Shown here one piece after another: positions 16,016 through 24,593 of a stretch of 44,562 nucleotides of DNA; within the stretch, counting starts at the first letter, position 1, and each line of letters begins with the position of its first letter. The translations under genes were made by a program, and so were the position numbers. The stretch spans positions 1 to 44,562 of the forward strand of contig NBMY01000056.1 in NCBI GenBank assembly GCA_002212985.1, read 5' to 3'. Source of the stretch: Sphingobacteriales bacterium TSM_CSS. Lineage in GTDB: Bacteria > Bacteroidota > Bacteroidia > Chitinophagales > UBA2359. Under the pieces are notes generated by a model. That model saw only the letters and a program-made list of their open reading frames with translations, was not told the origin of the DNA and did no database searches.

Positions 16016-17317
16016 CTACCACAACAAGAGCCATAAAAAACCCAGCAATCCGGTTAAAAAAACCAGCCCATATCCCCATGCCATATAACGCCGCAAAGGG
16101 GCGCTGCCAAACCACATAGAAATAAAAGCTTTTACCGCAGTATTGCTAAGGGTGGAAAGAAGAATGGCCGTTTGCGCGGTTGTTGCATCAATACCGGTGT
16201 TGCCCAATTTGGCAAGAGATATGGTAATGGCATCAATATCAGACAATGCCGCCACACCACTGGCAATATAAATACCGCTTTTACCCAAATATTGGTTGGC
16301 TGTGCTCACCAACAGCAATATGCCCCCATATACTGCGCCAAAAAACAAGGCATCGCGCAGGTTGAGCGGGTTGCCCAAGGGCACTTCGGTATCAGGTTGC
16401 TCAACCCTCAAAAGGCGCCGATACCAAAATGCAATCAGCAACACACTGCACAGCAACAACAAAAATAACGGCACCAGCATTCCCGGTAGCAATGACGCAT
16501 TAAACAAATACAGCCAAATAAAAACCCGAACCACCATAATGGAACTTGCAGCCAAAATGGCAATGGCGCAATGCACTGTATAGCCCTTCATTTCGTGACT
16601 CTTCTTGGAAAAATTCCAGGTAACTGCCGTACTCGATACCAAACCTCCCAAAATGCCGGTTAGCAGTATGCCCTTTCGCGCCCCCAGTATTTTTACCAAA
16701 ATATACCCCACAAACCCAATGGCGGAGGTTAGCACCACCACCCAACCAATTTCAGAGGGGTTCAGTACTTCATACGGGCCGTAGCTTTTATTGGGTAAAA
16801 AAGGCAGTATTAATAAAGCAATTACCACAAACTTAATGAAGGCATACAACTCATCATTGGTAATTTTGCCTATCAGGGTTTTAATTTCCACTTTCAGCGA
16901 TAGAATAATGAGCATCAGCACAGTTACAATAAGACTTAGCTGAATATACCCCATGAGCGTAATGCCGCCAAGCAGGTAAGTAACAATTAGCGCTACTTCG
17001 GTAGTGCCGCCTGTATGTCCGTTGCGGTAGGTAAGTACATAAGCAACCATGGTAAAGGCTGTTAGCCCAAAGAGGGTAACCTCAAAAATCCAAATGGAAA
17101 GATAAAATTTAAGGAATGCAGCCAAAAAACCCATCATGGCCACCAGCGTAAAGGTGCGCACACCGGCAAATATTTCTATTTGTTGCGGTAAAAAAGACCG
17201 CTCGCGCTCCAACCCTATTACAAAGCCAATACCAGCTGCCACCAAAAACCTTACAAAAAAATCGTACTGCGTCAACCACAGGTTGTCTGCCGTTGCAATT
17301 TGAATAATATCGTTCAT
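16016..17317 (-). CDS. MgtC/DUF4010 family membrane protein
   Basis: A 433-aa inner-membrane protein. The N-terminal half (residues about 15-140) is MgtC/SapB-like: FLVAAGIGFVIGLERERS, EIFAGVRTFTLVAMMGFLAAF and GGTTEVALIVTYLLGGI. The C-terminal half is DUF4010: GARKGILLTGILGGLVSSTAVTWNFSKKS, GVAALSDIDAITISLAKLG and TAQTAILLSTLSNTAVKAFISMWFGS. At least ten helices are visible. The two-domain form occurs widely in bacteria and is often annotated as a putative ion transport or magnesium-linked protein; its activity is unproven. It is convergent with porQ, 57 bp apart. Confidence 0.88.
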   Translation of the reverse strand: MNDIIQIATADNLWLTQYDFFVRFLVAAGIGFVIGLERERSFLPQQIEIFAGVRTFTLVAMMGFLAAFLKFYLSIWIFEVTLFGLTAFTMVAYVLTYRNGHTGGTTEVALIVTYLLGGITLMGYIQLSLIVTVLMLIILSLKVEIKTLIGKITNDELYAFIKFVVIALLILPFLPNKSYGPYEVLNPSEIGWVVVLTSAIGFVGYILVKILGARKGILLTGILGGLVSSTAVTWNFSKKSHEMKGYTVHCAIAILAASSIMVVRVFIWLYLFNASLLPGMLVPLFLLLLCSVLLIAFWYRRLLRVEQPDTEVPLGNPLNLRDALFFGAVYGGILLLVSTANQYLGKSGIYIASGVAALSDIDAITISLAKLGNTGIDATTAQTAILLSTLSNTAVKAFISMWFGSAPLRRYMAWGYGLVFLTGLLGFLWLLLW

Positions 17318-17361
17318 ACACCCATTTTCCCTACTAAATTACAAAGTCTTTAATTTGCTTG

Positions 17362-17369
17362 TACATTTG
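17362..17369 (+). promoter_or_regulatory. Candidate -7 element for the GNAT gene
   Basis: TACATTTG fits TAnnTTTG, 59 bp upstream of the ATG at 17429. No clear -33 TTTG. The divergent membrane-protein gene starts at 17317. Confidence 0.35.
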
Positions 17370-17428
17370 CAGCAATATTTTTTCAATAGTCCCAACAACC
17401 AGAACTCCTCTGCAAAATAAACACCTAC

Positions 17429-17935
17429 ATGCGCAACACTTTTGAAACTCAGAGGCTTACCCTTCAACCAATTTGCCCCAAAGATGCGGCATTTATCTTG
17501 CAATTGTTAAACACCGAGGGGTGGCTGCAATTTATTGGCAACAGGCAGGTAAATACCCAAAATGATGCCCTGAATTATATTGACAAGATTTTGGCAACCG
17601 AAAACTTGTACTATTGGACGGTAACCTTAAAATCTAATGGCGTGCCGGCCGGACTTGTTTCTTATATGAAACGAAGCTACCTGCCGCATTTCGACATCGG
17701 GTTTGCATTTTTGCACGATTACCATGGAAAAGGTTACGCCTTTGAAGCCACAACTGCTGTATTAACACATGTTTCCACCATACTGCACCACCAATACGTA
17801 CTTGCCACTACCGTTTCGGGCAATGCTGCTTCTATAAAACTGCTTGAGAGGTTAAACTTTTGTTATTCAAAAACCATAGAAACCGAAAATGACCAACTGT
17901 TGGTTTATGTGCGCAAGCTGCATGGCGGTTTCTAA
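17429..17935 (+). CDS. GNAT N-acetyltransferase (RimJ/RimL type)
   Basis: A 168-aa protein beginning with the RimJ/RimL-like opening ETQRLTLQPICPKDAAFILQLLNTEGWLQFIG. The acetyl-CoA loop is HDYHGKGYAFEATTAVL (consensus Q/RxxGxG/A). VLATTVSGNAASIKLLERLNFCYSKTIE gives the conserved N-x-x-S-x-K/R-LLE-x-x-F end. The acceptor could be a protein N-terminus, an amino acid or an antibiotic and cannot be told. It is a single gene, divergent from the MgtC-like gene. Confidence 0.88.
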   Translation: MRNTFETQRLTLQPICPKDAAFILQLLNTEGWLQFIGNRQVNTQNDALNYIDKILATENLYYWTVTLKSNGVPAGLVSYMKRSYLPHFDIGFAFLHDYHGKGYAFEATTAVLTHVSTILHHQYVLATTVSGNAASIKLLERLNFCYSKTIETENDQLLVYVRKLHGGF

Positions 17936-17965
17936 AAAGAGTAATATGTGTCCGGCTTAAAAAAC

Positions 17966-18000
17966 AAAAAAGGCTGCAAAACTATTGCAACCTCTTTTTT
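17966..18000. terminator. Bidirectional terminator between the GNAT gene and greA
   Basis: Eight-base arms (17972-17979 and 17985-17992, GGCTGCAA/TTGCAACC, one mismatch) are flanked by an A-run before and TCTTTTTT after. It fits termination for both convergent genes. Confidence 0.75.
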
Positions 18001-18035
18001 ATGAGTCACGAAAAGCCTGCTTAATACATTAGCGG

Positions 18036-18506
18036 CTATCGCGAAATTTCCAGAATTTCTAATTTCATAACACCCGACGGCACCAATACCTCTACCACAT
18101 CGCCTACCGATTTACCAAGCAAGCCTTTGGCAATGGGCGTGTTGACCGAAATTTTTCCCAGTTTTAAATCGGCTTCATTTTCGGTAACAATCATAAAGTC
18201 AGTGACTTTATTCAGCGATAAGTTTTTAAGTTTCACCTTCGACAAAATAGCCACCTTGGAAGCATCTAATTTACTATCATCTAATAAACGGGCTACCGCC
18301 AATTCGGTTTCCAATTGTGCTATTTTGCGCTCTAACATGCCCTGTGCCTCCTTTGCGGCATCGTACTCTGCATTTTCCGACAAATCTCCTTTTTCCCGTG
18401 CTTCCGCTATTTGCCTGGAAATATCTGCACGCCCCATGGTTTTAAGCGTTTGCAGTTCTTTTTTCAGGTTTTCCAACCCTTCGCGGGTATAATACTTAAT
18501 GTCCAT
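18036..18506 (-). CDS. greA: Transcription elongation factor GreA
   Basis: At 156 aa this is the normal GreA length. The N-terminal coiled coil (about 5-75) carries the acidic tip EKGDLSENAEYDAAKEAQGMLE, where Asp and Glu coordinate Mg in the RNA polymerase secondary channel. The C-terminal FKBP-like domain ends with SVNTPIAKGLLGKSVGDVVEVLVPSGVMKLEILEI. GreA stimulates transcript cleavage so that backtracked polymerase can resume. The leader contains hairpins (18545-18569 and 18645-18677). Confidence 0.97.
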   Translation of the reverse strand: MDIKYYTREGLENLKKELQTLKTMGRADISRQIAEAREKGDLSENAEYDAAKEAQGMLERKIAQLETELAVARLLDDSKLDASKVAILSKVKLKNLSLNKVTDFMIVTENEADLKLGKISVNTPIAKGLLGKSVGDVVEVLVPSGVMKLEILEISR

Positions 18507-18544
18507 AGTTTTGAAAAATTACGGTTTAAAACAATAAAAATCAA

Positions 18545-18569
18545 TTCGGGCACTTTTGGGGCGCCCGAA
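18545..18569. other. Stem-loop in the greA leader
   Basis: Seven-base arms TTCGGGC (18545-18551) and GCCCGAA (18563-18569) flank an 11-nt loop. Reading on the minus strand, a T-rich stretch follows, so it could be an attenuator or weak terminator before greA. Confidence 0.4.
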
Positions 18570-18644
18570 ATTTCTTATTGAAAAAATACAATGTCATTTT
18601 ACAACTTCCAAAGGTGTTGTATAATTACCTACAGCCTTTGAAAA

Positions 18645-18677
18645 AAAGAAACGTTTCCGGTAAAGAAACGTTTCTTT
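18645..18677. other. Perfect 13-bp inverted repeat upstream of greA
   Basis: AAAGAAACGTTTC (18645-18657) and GAAACGTTTCTTT (18665-18677) are exact inverse copies with a 7-nt loop. Each arm itself contains the palindrome GAAACGTTTC. It could be a terminator or a binding site with two operators. Confidence 0.6.
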
Positions 18678-18694
18678 TGAGTAGATGAAACAAC

Positions 18695-18732
18695 AAAAAA
18701 AGCAGCTTAGTTCAACAAAGCTAGCTTTTTTT
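18695..18732 (-). terminator. Terminator after the PorV-like gene
   Basis: Arms with AAGC/GCTT cores (GCAGCTT and AAGCTAGC, one-base bulge) lie between an A-run and a T-run, directly after the minus-strand stop at 18734. The A-run at its low-coordinate side gives the terminal U-tract in the minus transcript. Confidence 0.7.
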
Positions 18733-18733
18733 A

Positions 18734-19792
18734 TCAGAGGTTAATACGCACGCCAATGGTGTGTGTTCCGCTATAGGGATTGGTAGCACGGTAGGCATAA
18801 TCAATTCCCAAACCCGATTCTCCACCTTTTTTAAAAGGCACTTCTACACTTACACCGCCGCAAAGTCCGGTATAAGCAGTTGCACGCTGTTCAAAGTCAA
18901 GAGTTTTGGTAATGCCGTCTTCATAGCGATAACCGCCTCGGAGCATAAACAGTTCATGAAAAGCGTATTCAATACCGCCGCCGAGTTGGTCACGTGAGAA
19001 AGAGTTAGAGGTAAAATTGCCCAAAACGGTTAAGCGGTGGTTTTCGCCCATTATAATGTCGTAGGCAGCGCCAATATTAAGGGTAGAGGGTAATTCGTAT
19101 TTTTCGGTACGTTGCGCAACGGTAAATGAATATCCCTGAGGCGATTCGAGTTTGGTAGCCAAACCATCACCGGCAAACCGCATAGGCGTTCCAACGTTGC
19201 GCAGCGAAATGCCAAAGTGAATATTGTCTTTGGGGCCTGTTACGTATTGAATACCCATGTCGAAAGCGGCACCGGTGGCATTGGCGTCGGCAATAGAGTG
19301 GTTAATAAGGTTAAACTGAAACCCTACGTGAATACTGTTTGAAAAAGAACGTGCATAGGCAATGCCCAAATTAAGCAATTGCGGGCGGAAAGTTGCACCG
19401 GAGTTGCCTTCGGGAGCCGAAACCGTGGTAACGGGTATTTCGCCAAAGCCCATAGAAAATACATTTATTCCCAAAACATTGTTTTCGCCCAGGCGTTGGG
19501 CAAAACCAAGCGCATTTACCGATACGCCGCTGCCTTTTAACCACATGCTGTTGGCAAAAACCAACTGAGTTTTGTTAATAAAAGTTAGTCCGGCCACGTT
19601 ATTACGCATTGCTTCGGCGCCATGCACAAAAGAACTGTTCATTCCATGTAAACCTGCACTTTGCCCCCATGGGTTAATGAGCAGTTCGGTAGCGCCGGCC
19701 TGTCCTGCCCGGTCTTTATTGCCGGCTTTGTTTATTTGTACCGGCATAAGAACAATGGCTGTCAATATAGCTAAAGTAATTATATTTTTCAT
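18734..19792 (-). CDS. PorV/PorQ-family outer-membrane barrel
   Basis: A 352-aa protein with signal peptide MKNIITLAILTAIVLMPVQINKAG. GQAGATELLINPWGQSAGLHGMNSSFVHGAEAMRNNVAGLTFINKTQLVFANSMW is the family start (two Asn/Gly-rich lipid-porin motifs, as in FadL-like PorV). The rest is alternating strand pattern (MGIQYVTG, NIHFGISLRNVG, LGGGIEYAF) with the end GTHTIGVRINL. PorV carries T9SS cargo from the translocon to the PorU sortase. This paralogue lies directly downstream of a large T9SS-type cargo gene, so it may serve that cargo. It is separated from the cargo gene by a hairpin at 19826-19860 and may depend on partial readthrough. Confidence 0.85.
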   Translation of the reverse strand: MKNIITLAILTAIVLMPVQINKAGNKDRAGQAGATELLINPWGQSAGLHGMNSSFVHGAEAMRNNVAGLTFINKTQLVFANSMWLKGSGVSVNALGFAQRLGENNVLGINVFSMGFGEIPVTTVSAPEGNSGATFRPQLLNLGIAYARSFSNSIHVGFQFNLINHSIADANATGAAFDMGIQYVTGPKDNIHFGISLRNVGTPMRFAGDGLATKLESPQGYSFTVAQRTEKYELPSTLNIGAAYDIIMGENHRLTVLGNFTSNSFSRDQLGGGIEYAFHELFMLRGGYRYEDGITKTLDFEQRATAYTGLCGGVSVEVPFKKGGESGLGIDYAYRATNPYSGTHTIGVRINL

Positions 19793-19825
19793 GTGAACTT
19801 ATTTTTCTGCTTTTTGAATAATTTA

Positions 19826-19860
19826 AAATGGCCGGCGGCATGGTAGCCGCCGGTCATTTT
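19826..19860. terminator. Strong hairpin between the large secreted protein and the PorV-like gene
   Basis: Arms AAAATGGCCGGCGGC and GCCGCCGGTCATTTT pair at 14 of 15 positions (one G-T) with a 5-nt loop. They are flanked by A and T tracts on both sides. It lies 4 bp after the minus-strand stop at 19865. Confidence 0.8.
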
Positions 19861-19864
19861 GTTT

Positions 19865-22800
19865 TTAGAATACGTCAAGGTCAATAGGTCGCGAAATACA
19901 GAAGAACTTAAGGGTAACTTCTTCTCCCAAGTCGGGCGCTTGCACGTGTATGAGGTAAACACCACTTGCAACGGGTATATTTTTCTGGTTTTTAAGGTCC
20001 CAGTCAACAGAATTTATCTGCTCCTGACCCGCCTCGCCGCCGGAAGCCGTATCAATATCGGGTGCGCTGTTATCTACCTTAATGGTTCTTATAAGCGTAC
20101 CGTCTAAAGAGAAAATTGAAATATTGGCTCTTGCCGGCAGGTTGGTAATCCTTACGCGGTTGTCTAACTGGGTAGTTTCATACAACGAGAATGCGTAGTA
20201 GGGGTTTGGCACAATTTTTATCAAATCCATGGCGCTTTTTGCCACTTCGGTTTGTTGTTTTTTGGCTGCCAGATTTTTAAAGCTAAACTCGTATTGTAAT
20301 TTAGGGTTGGTAGCCGTTTCCTGCATATAAGGACGGGCAACGCGTACTTTTATGGTAGCCTCGGTTGGAATTATCCCGCCGGAAAGCGGTAGCAATTCAA
20401 AACCGGGGGTTAAATACGGTAACGTAACCCACATAGCTTCGTTATATACCGCGCGTTTAAGGGTAATATCGGCATTAATAACGGCATCTACCAACTCTTG
20501 CTGGTAAGTAGCCCCACCATCGTATGGGCTGTTCATTACATACACGTAGTGCTCGCCTCCCACTCGCAAACGGCTGGCCGATATTTGCGGTGAAACCAGC
20601 GTAGAGGAGGGGTTCCATTTCAGGTCATCGCCGTTTTCGCTGCCCAGAAATGAGTTCTCGCTAAAAATGATGTTTAAACGCTGTCCGGTTTCGAGGTTTA
20701 TGGCATAACCGGGGAACCACGAGCGTCCAATATCGGCAGCATTGTAAAGTTGTGCGCCGTTTATGGCGGTAAACGAGGTTGCGCCGTCAATATCGGCGGG
20801 TTTAAAGAAGCGGTTGGCATTTACGATAACCGTTGTACCGATATTGTTTACGTAAGAAATGCCGGCTGCCGAAGTACCCAACACATAATATTCGCTGCCG
20901 GGGTTTATGGTGTTGCCGCTCAAGGGGGCGGCATAGTTGTCGTTGGCATAGTTCCACGACGGCTTACGGCGCAAGCTGTTTTTATCGGCTTTACCTTCAG
21001 TAATATTGGCATCGCGCCCCATTTCTACCACCACACATTGGGTCCACAAATCTTTGTTGGGAGTAAATACCAAATCAATGCTGTGCATATTATCTAAGGT
21101 AAACAGCGGGTCGGGTGCCGAAACGGGGTCTCCAAAACAGTCGGAACAAGCAGGTGCCAGCGGCTTAAAGGTAGAAGCCGAATTGAAGTTATTGTTGGTT
21201 AAACAATAAGGGGCAATTCTGCCACTCAAAATGGTTTCATACAATTGGTCGGGGTCGTAGAAATCTCCTGATGTTGACTGGTTGTCATTAATTTCGCTGT
21301 TCTCAGAACTTTCATCTGTTCCGGAGCGTATCCAGTTAAATGCCGAAAAGCCCTCATCATCTGCCACCAAAGACATCCATGATTTCTGCACATCGTCAAA
21401 ACTGAGGGAAGAGCCTAACACTGCACTTTCGGTATTGCCGGGTATGGGCTGCTGCTGAACAGCGATGGTAAAACCAAGCGACTGGTCTTCCCAACCGCCA
21501 ATTGCCTGTGAATAACCGTTTGCAATATCGGTTTCGGAAGTATATACTTGTCCCGAAGTGAGGTTTTGCAGCGTCCATCGGGCTTTGGGTGATACCAAGG
21601 TACCTTTCAGGTTTTTACCCGTATCATTGCCAAGCACATCTAATTCGCTGCCGGTGCCGGCTTCAACCGAAAACAGGTCATCTACGGCATTCAGTGCATC
21701 GACGGGCAGCACATTATCGTCGTACACCATAATATAAACGGTTGCCTTTTTATTGGCATAGCCGGGCGCCGAAATTTCATAGCTGAATTTTTCCAAACCG
21801 GTGAAGCCGGCGTCGGCCTGGTAGGTAATAACGCCGGTTGCATTATCAATGGCGGTAATAATACCGTGTTCGGGTTCAAACACTTCGGCAAGGGTTAGGG
21901 CAACGCCGGTTGGGGCAAAATCGTTGTTAAAGAGCGGAATGTTTACGGTATTGCCAACCACTTTTGCTATTACGGCTGTATTGTCAAAAGCGTAAATATC
22001 GGCTAAATCGGGGGCGCCGGTAATAATTACCACGCTGCCAATATCGGTATTTCCTTCTTTATCGGTTAAGTTATACGTAAAACCTGTAACACCCGCATTG
22101 GCAGAGGAACTGTATAAGAATACTTCGTTGTCATTATCTAAGCTAAGCGAACCTGCCTGGGGTTGCGTATAAGACGGGAAGGTAACATCTTCCATAGTTA
22201 ACCTGAAATCGGCTTCGGGCACATTAAATGGGTCAAATATTTTAATATTAAGCGGGCCGTTGCCTCCCTGGTACACTACATTTTGCAGTGAGCCGTTAGC
22301 CAAAATTCCGTTTACGCTTTCTTCGGTAAGTTCCAATGCCTGACCTCCGTTGCCTGAACCCGAGATGCGGGTAATTTCGGGGCCGTCTCCAAACTCGCTG
22401 TTCAGCACTATGCCGTCGCGTTGCGGGGCGGGTATGTGCGGAATGGCAGTATAAACCTTAATATTGTTACGTCCTTCGAGGTAAGGCGACAACTGTGCGA
22501 TTGGCGAAGGATTGGCGGGGTCATAGGGTTCGTGAGGGTTATAGGCATAAGCTATTGCAGAGTAGTAATATTTGGAGTTGTTTAACAGGCGTTTACTGCC
22601 CGTTGCAAACTGGTCGTCTGTAATCTGGAATGAGTTTACGATGCCATTGTCGGCGCCTTCTACTTTGAGTTCGGGCACCAATGCGCCAACCGTACCGTCA
22701 ATGGTCCAGTTAATGAGTTTGGTAACGCCGTCTTTCACATCTACTACGGCAATTAAGCGGGCTTTGTCTGGGTCGCCGTATTCAGCCGGTGAAATGGTAG

Positions 22801-24496
22801 GGCTTTTTAGCTGGTACAGTTTGTACCCTTGGAAGGTGTACATCGAATCGGCAAAACCTTGGTTGGCCAATACAATATCCGCTTCGGCATAACTTTCGAA
22901 GGCGTTGTTTGAAATAAGCGTATCGTTCCACAAAGAGATGATGATTTCCTGGTCTAATTCGCGAATAAGAATGTTGGGAGCATCGGGACCGTCTTGCAGT
23001 TTAAAGCAGTTATCGAATAAGGCCTGTGCTTTTTTATCTGCCCGAACAAGCGGTTCAAAAGAGGGGCAGGGATACTGCAATCCATCCCGAACCCACACTA
23101 CCCCTACAATAACATCATTCAGTGCGCCGGGGAAAAGTTGGAAGGGTCCCGAAGACTGGAGGAAGCGACGGTCGAAGGGGGTATTGTTAGCCGAACATTC
23201 AGACCATGCAGTTTCGCTGTTGTCAGATGGGTCGCTGGGGAACATAAACGGGTATGGAACAGTTCCGCCATAGCCAATTCCGCCGTAGGTAAACGGGGTT
23301 CCGTCTTTCCAAACGCCTGCCAGATAGCCATAGAAATGCGAGGCATTTTCGGGATTACCGGTAATGGAGAAGTCATTGTTATAATAAAGGAATGAAGTCA
23401 TTCCCAACTCCTGATACAGCGGATCGCCATTGGCATCTGTACCGATTAATTTTTTGGGTCCCTGAAAAAAGTCAACGCCCAGCATAGGAGGCGTAGAGCC
23501 GTAATAACCTTCGTCAACAGCATCACCATTATACACAACGCCCAATCCTTCTTCGGCAACACAGCCTACAAAGTCATCGGTATAGAGTCCAAGGTCGGGG
23601 TCCACCCATTGTCCGAAGAAAACACTGTCAATAGGTTGAGTAGATTTATTTTCTACGAGATATTTGTAGAAGGTCATGTTGTTTACCTCGTCGTTGGTAG
23701 CAAAGGCAAACGCAATGGCGCCAACTTCCAGCCCGATGGCTTCGCCGCCGGTTTCGGTGTGAATGTTACCGCGGTCGTTAAAAATCCACCAAATCATTTG
23801 GTCGGCATATACACCGCCGCAGTTGGGGTCAATAACCGGGTAATCGCCCTTGGTGGGGTCGTACACGCCATCGTCATCGGTATCAAAGAAGGGTGCCAGT
23901 TCTTTGTTGGCGGGCAGGTCGAAAGAGGTAAAATAAGGATTGTTTTTACCGGGCCATTGTAAAATATTATCGGGTACTTGACCGGGCGGCAGAGTTCCGC
24001 CGGCAGCCTCCAAACGTCCAAGGAAATCGTCAATATCACTTCCCTGTACCTGCCAGAAACGGTCAAACTGGTTGCAAATTTCCTGGGTTACTTGTCCGTT
24101 GTCGTCTAAGGGTCCGGGCCAAAAATCGTTACCACTTTGGCGATAGGTTTGGGCGGCAACTTTTAACTGCCCCAGTTGATCAATACCGCCAATCCAAAGA
24201 GCGCCCGCAAAAATAGAGTGCAATGATTGCTGGTCGGAGCCGGGAGGCACTTTAGGCACTTCGTACTTCGGCTGTCCGGCAACGGGATCCCACCAAAGGT
24301 CGCCACCGGTAAGCAGCCTTGTTCTTACGTTGTTTACATCTAAATCTATTTGAGCAGTAGAAGCGTTGCAATCTGCGGCTTCATTTTTACCACTTGCAGG
24401 CGGCGGTGCATTGGTGGTGCCAATATTTTCTTTTGCCTGTGCCAGATTAATGACAAAAAAGGCAATCACAACGAGTGTAATTTTTATTATGTGCAT
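19865..24496 (-). CDS. Large exported protein with T9SS-like C-terminus
   Basis: 1543 aa with signal peptide MHIIKITLVVIAFFVINLAQA. The N-terminal third (ALWIGGIDQLGQLKVAAQTYRQ, FFDTDDDGVYDPTKGDYPVI, WWIFNDRGNIHTETGGEAIGLEV, FGQWVDPDLGLYTDDFVGC) is of a type I recall as widespread in Bacteroidota. Near residues 840-920 lies an Ig/cadherin-like repeat (VNIPLFNNDFAPTG...GVITYQADAGFTGLEKFSYEIS). The C-terminus has VPNPYYAFS, NISIFSLDGTLIRTI and SGVYLIHVQAP, the outline of a type A sorting domain, but it ends in LKFFCISRPIDLDVF instead of the usual basic end. It is encoded with a TonB-dependent receptor and a PorV-like barrel. It is probably displayed on the surface; the ligand is unknown. Confidence 0.85.
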   Translation of the reverse strand: MHIIKITLVVIAFFVINLAQAKENIGTTNAPPPASGKNEAADCNASTAQIDLDVNNVRTRLLTGGDLWWDPVAGQPKYEVPKVPPGSDQQSLHSIFAGALWIGGIDQLGQLKVAAQTYRQSGNDFWPGPLDDNGQVTQEICNQFDRFWQVQGSDIDDFLGRLEAAGGTLPPGQVPDNILQWPGKNNPYFTSFDLPANKELAPFFDTDDDGVYDPTKGDYPVIDPNCGGVYADQMIWWIFNDRGNIHTETGGEAIGLEVGAIAFAFATNDEVNNMTFYKYLVENKSTQPIDSVFFGQWVDPDLGLYTDDFVGCVAEEGLGVVYNGDAVDEGYYGSTPPMLGVDFFQGPKKLIGTDANGDPLYQELGMTSFLYYNNDFSITGNPENASHFYGYLAGVWKDGTPFTYGGIGYGGTVPYPFMFPSDPSDNSETAWSECSANNTPFDRRFLQSSGPFQLFPGALNDVIVGVVWVRDGLQYPCPSFEPLVRADKKAQALFDNCFKLQDGPDAPNILIRELDQEIIISLWNDTLISNNAFESYAEADIVLANQGFADSMYTFQGYKLYQLKSPTISPAEYGDPDKARLIAVVDVKDGVTKLINWTIDGTVGALVPELKVEGADNGIVNSFQITDDQFATGSKRLLNNSKYYYSAIAYAYNPHEPYDPANPSPIAQLSPYLEGRNNIKVYTAIPHIPAPQRDGIVLNSEFGDGPEITRISGSGNGGQALELTEESVNGILANGSLQNVVYQGGNGPLNIKIFDPFNVPEADFRLTMEDVTFPSYTQPQAGSLSLDNDNEVFLYSSSANAGVTGFTYNLTDKEGNTDIGSVVIITGAPDLADIYAFDNTAVIAKVVGNTVNIPLFNNDFAPTGVALTLAEVFEPEHGIITAIDNATGVITYQADAGFTGLEKFSYEISAPGYANKKATVYIMVYDDNVLPVDALNAVDDLFSVEAGTGSELDVLGNDTGKNLKGTLVSPKARWTLQNLTSGQVYTSETDIANGYSQAIGGWEDQSLGFTIAVQQQPIPGNTESAVLGSSLSFDDVQKSWMSLVADDEGFSAFNWIRSGTDESSENSEINDNQSTSGDFYDPDQLYETILSGRIAPYCLTNNNFNSASTFKPLAPACSDCFGDPVSAPDPLFTLDNMHSIDLVFTPNKDLWTQCVVVEMGRDANITEGKADKNSLRRKPSWNYANDNYAAPLSGNTINPGSEYYVLGTSAAGISYVNNIGTTVIVNANRFFKPADIDGATSFTAINGAQLYNAADIGRSWFPGYAINLETGQRLNIIFSENSFLGSENGDDLKWNPSSTLVSPQISASRLRVGGEHYVYVMNSPYDGGATYQQELVDAVINADITLKRAVYNEAMWVTLPYLTPGFELLPLSGGIIPTEATIKVRVARPYMQETATNPKLQYEFSFKNLAAKKQQTEVAKSAMDLIKIVPNPYYAFSLYETTQLDNRVRITNLPARANISIFSLDGTLIRTIKVDNSAPDIDTASGGEAGQEQINSVDWDLKNQKNIPVASGVYLIHVQAPDLGEEVTLKFFCISRPIDLDVF

Positions 24497-24540
24497 ATTT
24501 TGAGTTTTTATGCTGAATGACTACAAAATTTTTTTTTGTG

Positions 24541-24578
24541 ACAGTTGCCCCAATAACTTGTGTTATTCGGGCAACTGT
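24541..24578. other. 17-bp hairpin between the TonB receptor and cargo genes
   Basis: ACAGTTGCCCCAATAAC (24541-24557) and its inverse (24562-24578) match at 16 of 17 positions with a TTGT loop. In the minus transcript no U-run follows directly, so it may adjust processing or readthrough rather than stop transcription. Confidence 0.65.
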
Positions 24579-24593
24579 ATTTTACCAATGTTT

